A stretch of DNA of 64,000 nt from Rhizobium leguminosarum bv. trifolii WSM1325 (GTDB lineage: Bacteria; Pseudomonadota; Alphaproteobacteria; Rhizobiales; Rhizobiaceae), in the NCBI GenBank assembly GCA_000023185.1, contig CP001622.1:2666001-2730000 (forward strand). Direction: 5' to 3'. Shown here in pieces: positions 60,639 through 64,000 of the stretch (its first letter is position 1; each line of letters starts with the position of its first letter). The position numbers were made by a program, and so were the translations under genes. The notes beneath the pieces were generated by a model. It had not been told where the DNA came from, made no database searches, and saw nothing but the letters and a program-made list of their open reading frames with translations.

Positions 60639-61676
60639 ATGCTGAAGAATTACAAGGTCCTGAAGGGTACGGCGAGCGCACTCGCCCTCGACGACGACAA
60701 CGATCCCCATATCGAGATCCGCATCGAGGCGAACGGCGTCAGCTACCGCATCGCGCTCAACGTCCGCTCCAAGGAATCGCCGCACGACCTGCTCTACGCC
60801 AATATCGTCGATTTCAAGCACCCGGCGTTGACGGAGGCGCTCGAAGCCCTGCCGATGGGCCTGACCGATATCCGCAAGGAACGGCCGGAGCTTGCGATCG
60901 ACTATGTCCGCGGCTGACTGATCGAACGCGAGGACATGAATGTCGCGCCCTTCCAGCTATCCGGCCCGAAGAACGACCTGCGCGATTTCATCGAGCCGAT
61001 CGTCCAGGAGGGCATTGCCGATTCCGACGTGCATTTCTACGCCTTCGGCGAGGCCTGGGGGCCAGAGAACAACAAGCCGGACCAATATTTCGACTTCGAA
61101 CCGGGCAACGGTATCCACGACATCCACATGAACCAGGGCGACGGCGGCAGCTTCAAGGCCACCAACGGGCCGAACCAGGACGGCGCGCTGCTCGTCCATT
61201 TCAACGATACCGATGAATGGGCGGCGATCTTCCTCTGCTTTCAGTCGCAGAACTGGAACACCGATGCGACGACCGGCCATCCGGTTTCCGACAGCCGTGG
61301 CGGCCAGGGCCGCGGCGAAGGCACACGCCGGCCGCAGCCGATCGTCGCCTCGTCGCTGCGCATCGTCGCCGCGCTGATCAACCCGGTCAACGGCGAAGGC
61401 GGCACCGAGGCCGAAACGGTGACGATCATCAACCGCTCCGACATGGAGGCATCGCTCGAAGGCTGGAAGCTGGAGGACGAAAACGGCAGGACCCAGACGC
61501 TGTCGGGATCGCTTAGCGCAGGCGAGCTGCGCACCATAGATGCCGCAGCCAGCGGCCCGCAGCTTGCCAACCGGGGCGGTGACATCATCCTGCGCAATGC
61601 CGACGGCGCCGTCGCCGATCGGGTCGGCTACGGCAAGAGCGAGACGGCGAACGAAGGCTGGACGACGATCTTCTGA
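60639..61676 (+). pseudogene. DUF2278 plus lamin-tail protein split by an in-frame TGA
   Basis: One frame continues through 60639-61676 except for TGA at 60915-60917. Before it lie the DUF2278 start (MLKNYKVLKGTASALALDDD) and IDYVRG; directly after it, without a frame change, come LIEREDMNVAPFQLSGP and the DUF2278 middle (NGIHDIHMNQGDGGSF). A lamin-tail-like domain ends the chain (SSLRIVAALINPVNGEGGTE, then GDIILRNADGAVADRVGYG). Intact relatives read through here, where Gly is expected (GGA to TGA is one change). The second half could restart at ATG 60936 after GAGG. It is either a pseudogene, a recoding site or a sequencing error. Confidence 0.7.
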
Positions 61677-61714
61677 TCGGCGCCCTGCCCTTCCCAGCCG
61701 GCCGGACGACTGGA

Positions 61715-62932
61715 TCAGCTGCCGATCTCGGCCGAGATCAGTGCGCTCAGGCGGCCGATGCCATCTTCGATCATCTGCTCGTTGGCGCAGGAGAAGCTGA
61801 GGCGGATGGTGTTGGCGCCGGAACCGTCGGCGAAGAAAGCCTTGCCGGGTACGAAGGCGACCTTGGCGGTTTCGAGCGATTTCGCCAGCAGCTTGGCGCC
61901 GTCCATGCCCTCCGGCAGCGTGATCCATATGAACATGCCGCCCTCCGGCTTCGTCCAGCTGGTGCCTTCAGGCATGTATTTATCGAGAGCTGTCAGCATA
62001 CAGTCGCGGCGTTGGCTGTAGGCGGCCTTGATCTTGGCGACCTGCGCGTCGAAGCCGCGCTCGGCGACATCTGATATCGCCATCTGGTTGATCGTCGAAG
62101 AATGCAGGTCGGCCGCCTGCTTCATCAGCACGAGCTTGCGGATGACGGGCGCATTGGCGACGATGAAGCCGACGCGCAGGCCGGGCGCCAGCGTCTTCGA
62201 GAAGCTGCCGCAATAGATCGTGCGCGTATCGTTGATATGGCCCTTCTCGGCGATTTCGAGCGCCAGGATCGGCGGGATCGGATCGCCGTCGTAACGCAGC
62301 GACTGGTAGGCCGCATCCTCGATGACGGCGATGTCGAGATCTTCCGCTAGCGCCAGGACCTTCTTGCGGCCGTCAAGGTCGACGGTCTCGCCGGTCGGAT
62401 TGGAGAAATCGGCGGAGAGATAGGCGAACTTCACCTTGCCGCCGGCAGTGGAAGCGGCCGAGCGGTAGGAGTCGGGCGTCCGGTTGCCGTTCGGCGTCAG
62501 CTGGTCGTAGGCCGGTTCATAGGCATTGAAGGCCTGCAGTGCGCCGAGATAGGTCGGCCACGTCACGAGCGCGGTGTCATCAGGCGACAGGAAGAGCTTG
62601 CCGAGATAATCGAGGCCCTGCTGCGAACCGGACACGATGAAGACATTGTCGAGTTCGCAGGGGATGCCGAGAGCCGCCATCTGCCCGACCAGCCATTCGC
62701 GCAACGGCTTGTAGCCCTCGCTGACCGAATATTGCAGCGCCGAATTGACGGCGGCGGCGAAGATATCGGCATAGGCCTGCTTGAATTCCTGATCCGGAAA
62801 CAGTGCCGGATCCGGAATTCCACCGGCAAAGGAGATGATGTCGGGCCGGTCGAGAAGCTTCAAAAGCTCGCGGATCTCGGATGCGCGCATGCGCGACGAG
62901 CGCGACGCAAACATGGTGTCCCAGTTCAGCAT
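61715..62932 (-). CDS. PLP-dependent aminotransferase, fold type I
   Basis: The 405-residue enzyme has the aspartate-aminotransferase fold: FAGGIPDPALFPDQEFKQAY near the start, SGSQQGLDYLGKLFLSPDD, FSNPTGET and the cofactor lysine in CGSFSKTLAPGLRVGF. A C-terminal LSFSCAN arginine region binds the substrate carboxylate. It resembles the 2-aminoadipate/aromatic (KAT/AlaT-like) group; the true substrate is unknown. ATG 62932 follows GAGGAAA. Confidence 0.88.
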   Translation of the reverse strand: MLNWDTMFASRSSRMRASEIRELLKLLDRPDIISFAGGIPDPALFPDQEFKQAYADIFAAAVNSALQYSVSEGYKPLREWLVGQMAALGIPCELDNVFIVSGSQQGLDYLGKLFLSPDDTALVTWPTYLGALQAFNAYEPAYDQLTPNGNRTPDSYRSAASTAGGKVKFAYLSADFSNPTGETVDLDGRKKVLALAEDLDIAVIEDAAYQSLRYDGDPIPPILALEIAEKGHINDTRTIYCGSFSKTLAPGLRVGFIVANAPVIRKLVLMKQAADLHSSTINQMAISDVAERGFDAQVAKIKAAYSQRRDCMLTALDKYMPEGTSWTKPEGGMFIWITLPEGMDGAKLLAKSLETAKVAFVPGKAFFADGSGANTIRLSFSCANEQMIEDGIGRLSALISAEIGS

Positions 62933-63319
62933 GGGGTTTCCTCGTATTTTTCTATTCCCCCAGCAGACCATGCCGGAGAATTTATGTCAACAATGCTGAC
63001 CTACTTTCTTGTCCCTGTGACAAGTTCGGAGATCTTATATTCCAAAGCCTTGGTGGGAGATTAGCGAACGTCTTCGATAGGAATGAAATTTCCCGAACCA
63101 ATCGAATCCGTTTGAGTGCCGCTGATATCGGGATTTCACTGGAGGCGGATGCCATCCAATATCGAAGGCGCTCAATCCGATTTTGCTGCTCGACGTCAGC
63201 TACATCAAGCGATTATTCCTCTGATCGATGCCGAAACCGGCTGATTCAGGCCTTTCCAAAACCAGCCCGGCGGCAGTAGTGTCGCCGCCACTATTCAATG
63301 TACTATCAAGGTGCCAGCA
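62933..63319. other. Promoter region between aminotransferase and ilvE
   Basis: The first ~150 bp are AT-rich and should contain the divergent promoters. A short 31-codon frame (63149-63244, MPSNIEGAQSDFAARRQL...) has no ribosome site or known relative. No terminator, repeat or RNA gene is evident. Confidence 0.5.
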
Positions 63320-64000
63320 ATGACCGCGACGACGACCTCTCCTGAAATCAAAATCGAATTGCACAAGTCTCCCGTCTCCGACGCCGACCGCATCCAGGCA
63401 CTGGAGACGCCCGGCTTCGGTAAGGTCTTCACGGATCATATGGTCCTGGCACGATGGACTGCCGACAAGGGCTGGCACGATGCGAAGGTCACGCCGAGGC
63501 GTCCTCTGGAGCTCGATCCTGCCAGCGCCGTGCTGCACTACGCTCAGGAAATCTTCGAGGGCATGAAAGCCTACAAGGCAGACGATGGACGGATTCTGCT
63601 CTTTCGGCCCGAAGAGAACGCCCGCCGCTTCGCGCAATCGGCGACCCGCATGGCTATGCCTCCTGTGCCCGAAGAACTCTTCCTGAAGGCGGTCGAAGAA
63701 CTGGTCCGCGTTGACAAGGCCTGGATTCCATCCGGCGACGCCAGTCTCTACCTTCGCCCCTTCATGTTCGCCAACGAGGCGTTCCTGGGCGTTCGTCCGG
63801 CTCAGGAATATGTCTTCTGCATCATCGCCTCTCCGGTCGGCGCCTACTTCAAAGGCGGAGCGAAGGCGGTCTCCCTATGGGTCGAGACCGAATATACCCG
63901 TGCTGCCGCCGGCGGCACTGGTGCTGCAAAATGCGGCGGAAACTACGCAGCCAGCCTCGTGGCGCAAGCCGAGGCGGCAAAGAAGGATTGCGATCAGGTC
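63320..64000 (+). CDS. ilvE: Branched-chain amino acid aminotransferase, 5' part
   Basis: The visible 227 residues belong to a fold type IV aminotransferase: HYAQEIFEGMKAYKADDGRI (residues ~73-92), LYLRPFMFANEAFLGV and the PLP-binding lysine K204 in TGAAKCGGNYAASL. It catalyses the last step of Val, Leu and Ile synthesis. ATG 63320 opens the gene, with AAGGTG upstream. The stop codon lies beyond the window; the remaining ~130 residues are missing here, not lost. Confidence 0.9.
   Translation, partial: MTATTTSPEIKIELHKSPVSDADRIQALETPGFGKVFTDHMVLARWTADKGWHDAKVTPRRPLELDPASAVLHYAQEIFEGMKAYKADDGRILLFRPEENARRFAQSATRMAMPPVPEELFLKAVEELVRVDKAWIPSGDASLYLRPFMFANEAFLGVRPAQEYVFCIIASPVGAYFKGGAKAVSLWVETEYTRAAAGGTGAAKCGGNYAASLVAQAEAAKKDCDQV

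Overview
The window is a 64-kb piece of a GC-rich alphaproteobacterial chromosome, most probably from a Rhizobium of the leguminosarum/etli group. The support is gene content (Zur/ZnuABC with a CobW GTPase, class C beta-lactamase with AmpR, small rhizobial secreted proteins), intergenic mosaic elements of the RIME type at 16374-16487 and 60472-60574, and abundant REP-like palindromes. The species is inferred, not proven. The first gene (flavin monooxygenase) and the last (branched-chain aminotransferase) are cut by the window edges.

Layout. 1-16.4 kb: metabolic and regulatory islands, often a regulator divergent from its probable target: AraC/phytanoyl-CoA dioxygenase-like, HTH repressor plus MFS pump with two perfect operator palindromes, class III cyclase, FMN riboswitch driving a type II lumazine synthase, SDR and hydrolases, CGNR regulator, and an AmpR-AmpC pair. 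16.4-28.3 kb: RIME element, DUF1194 protein, LysR/SDR/RidA group, a Pycsar-effector-like membrane protein (DUF5706) divergent from a two-gene envelope unit (FecR-TPR-outer-membrane barrel fused protein, overlapping a CHASE2-class III cyclase gene), then LysR/EamA. 28.3-36.8 kb: nucleotidyltransferase with an attenuator-like leader, FAH hydrolase plus gamma-carbonic anhydrase, a complete IS110-family insertion sequence inside a REP palindrome, small hypotheticals, a frameshifted DUF5071 gene, and a secreted Gly/Asp/His-rich protein with nineteen 24-bp repeats under a CtrA-type box.

36.8-42.3 kb is a zinc block: zur-znuB-znuC on one strand, znuA divergent, then a CobW-family GTPase coupled to a 58-residue CxCxxC peptide, with Zur-like palindromes in both control regions. 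42.3-53 kb: VOC protein, CNNM/CBS protein, chromate transporter with a rhodanese-ChrB partner, a candidate small RNA, two paralogous small secreted proteins, tRNA-Lys(CTT), PhzF, and an endonuclease/Nudix pair. 53-64 kb: a Pho-box-preceded ABC importer, an OhrR-like regulator facing a secreted hydrolase, an aldo/keto reductase, a DUF2278 gene broken by an in-frame TGA, an aminotransferase and the start of ilvE.

The strongest unusual signals are: (i) the IS110 element, whose exact ends can be read from the interrupted REP and whose left end carries sequences matching both halves of its target and the element's own end, as expected of a bridge RNA; (ii) the FecR-TPR-barrel/CHASE2-cyclase/DUF5706 neighbourhood; (iii) the candidate sRNA at 47683-47778; (iv) several enzymes with altered catalytic residues. 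All functional statements come from reading the sequence by eye; no searches were run.
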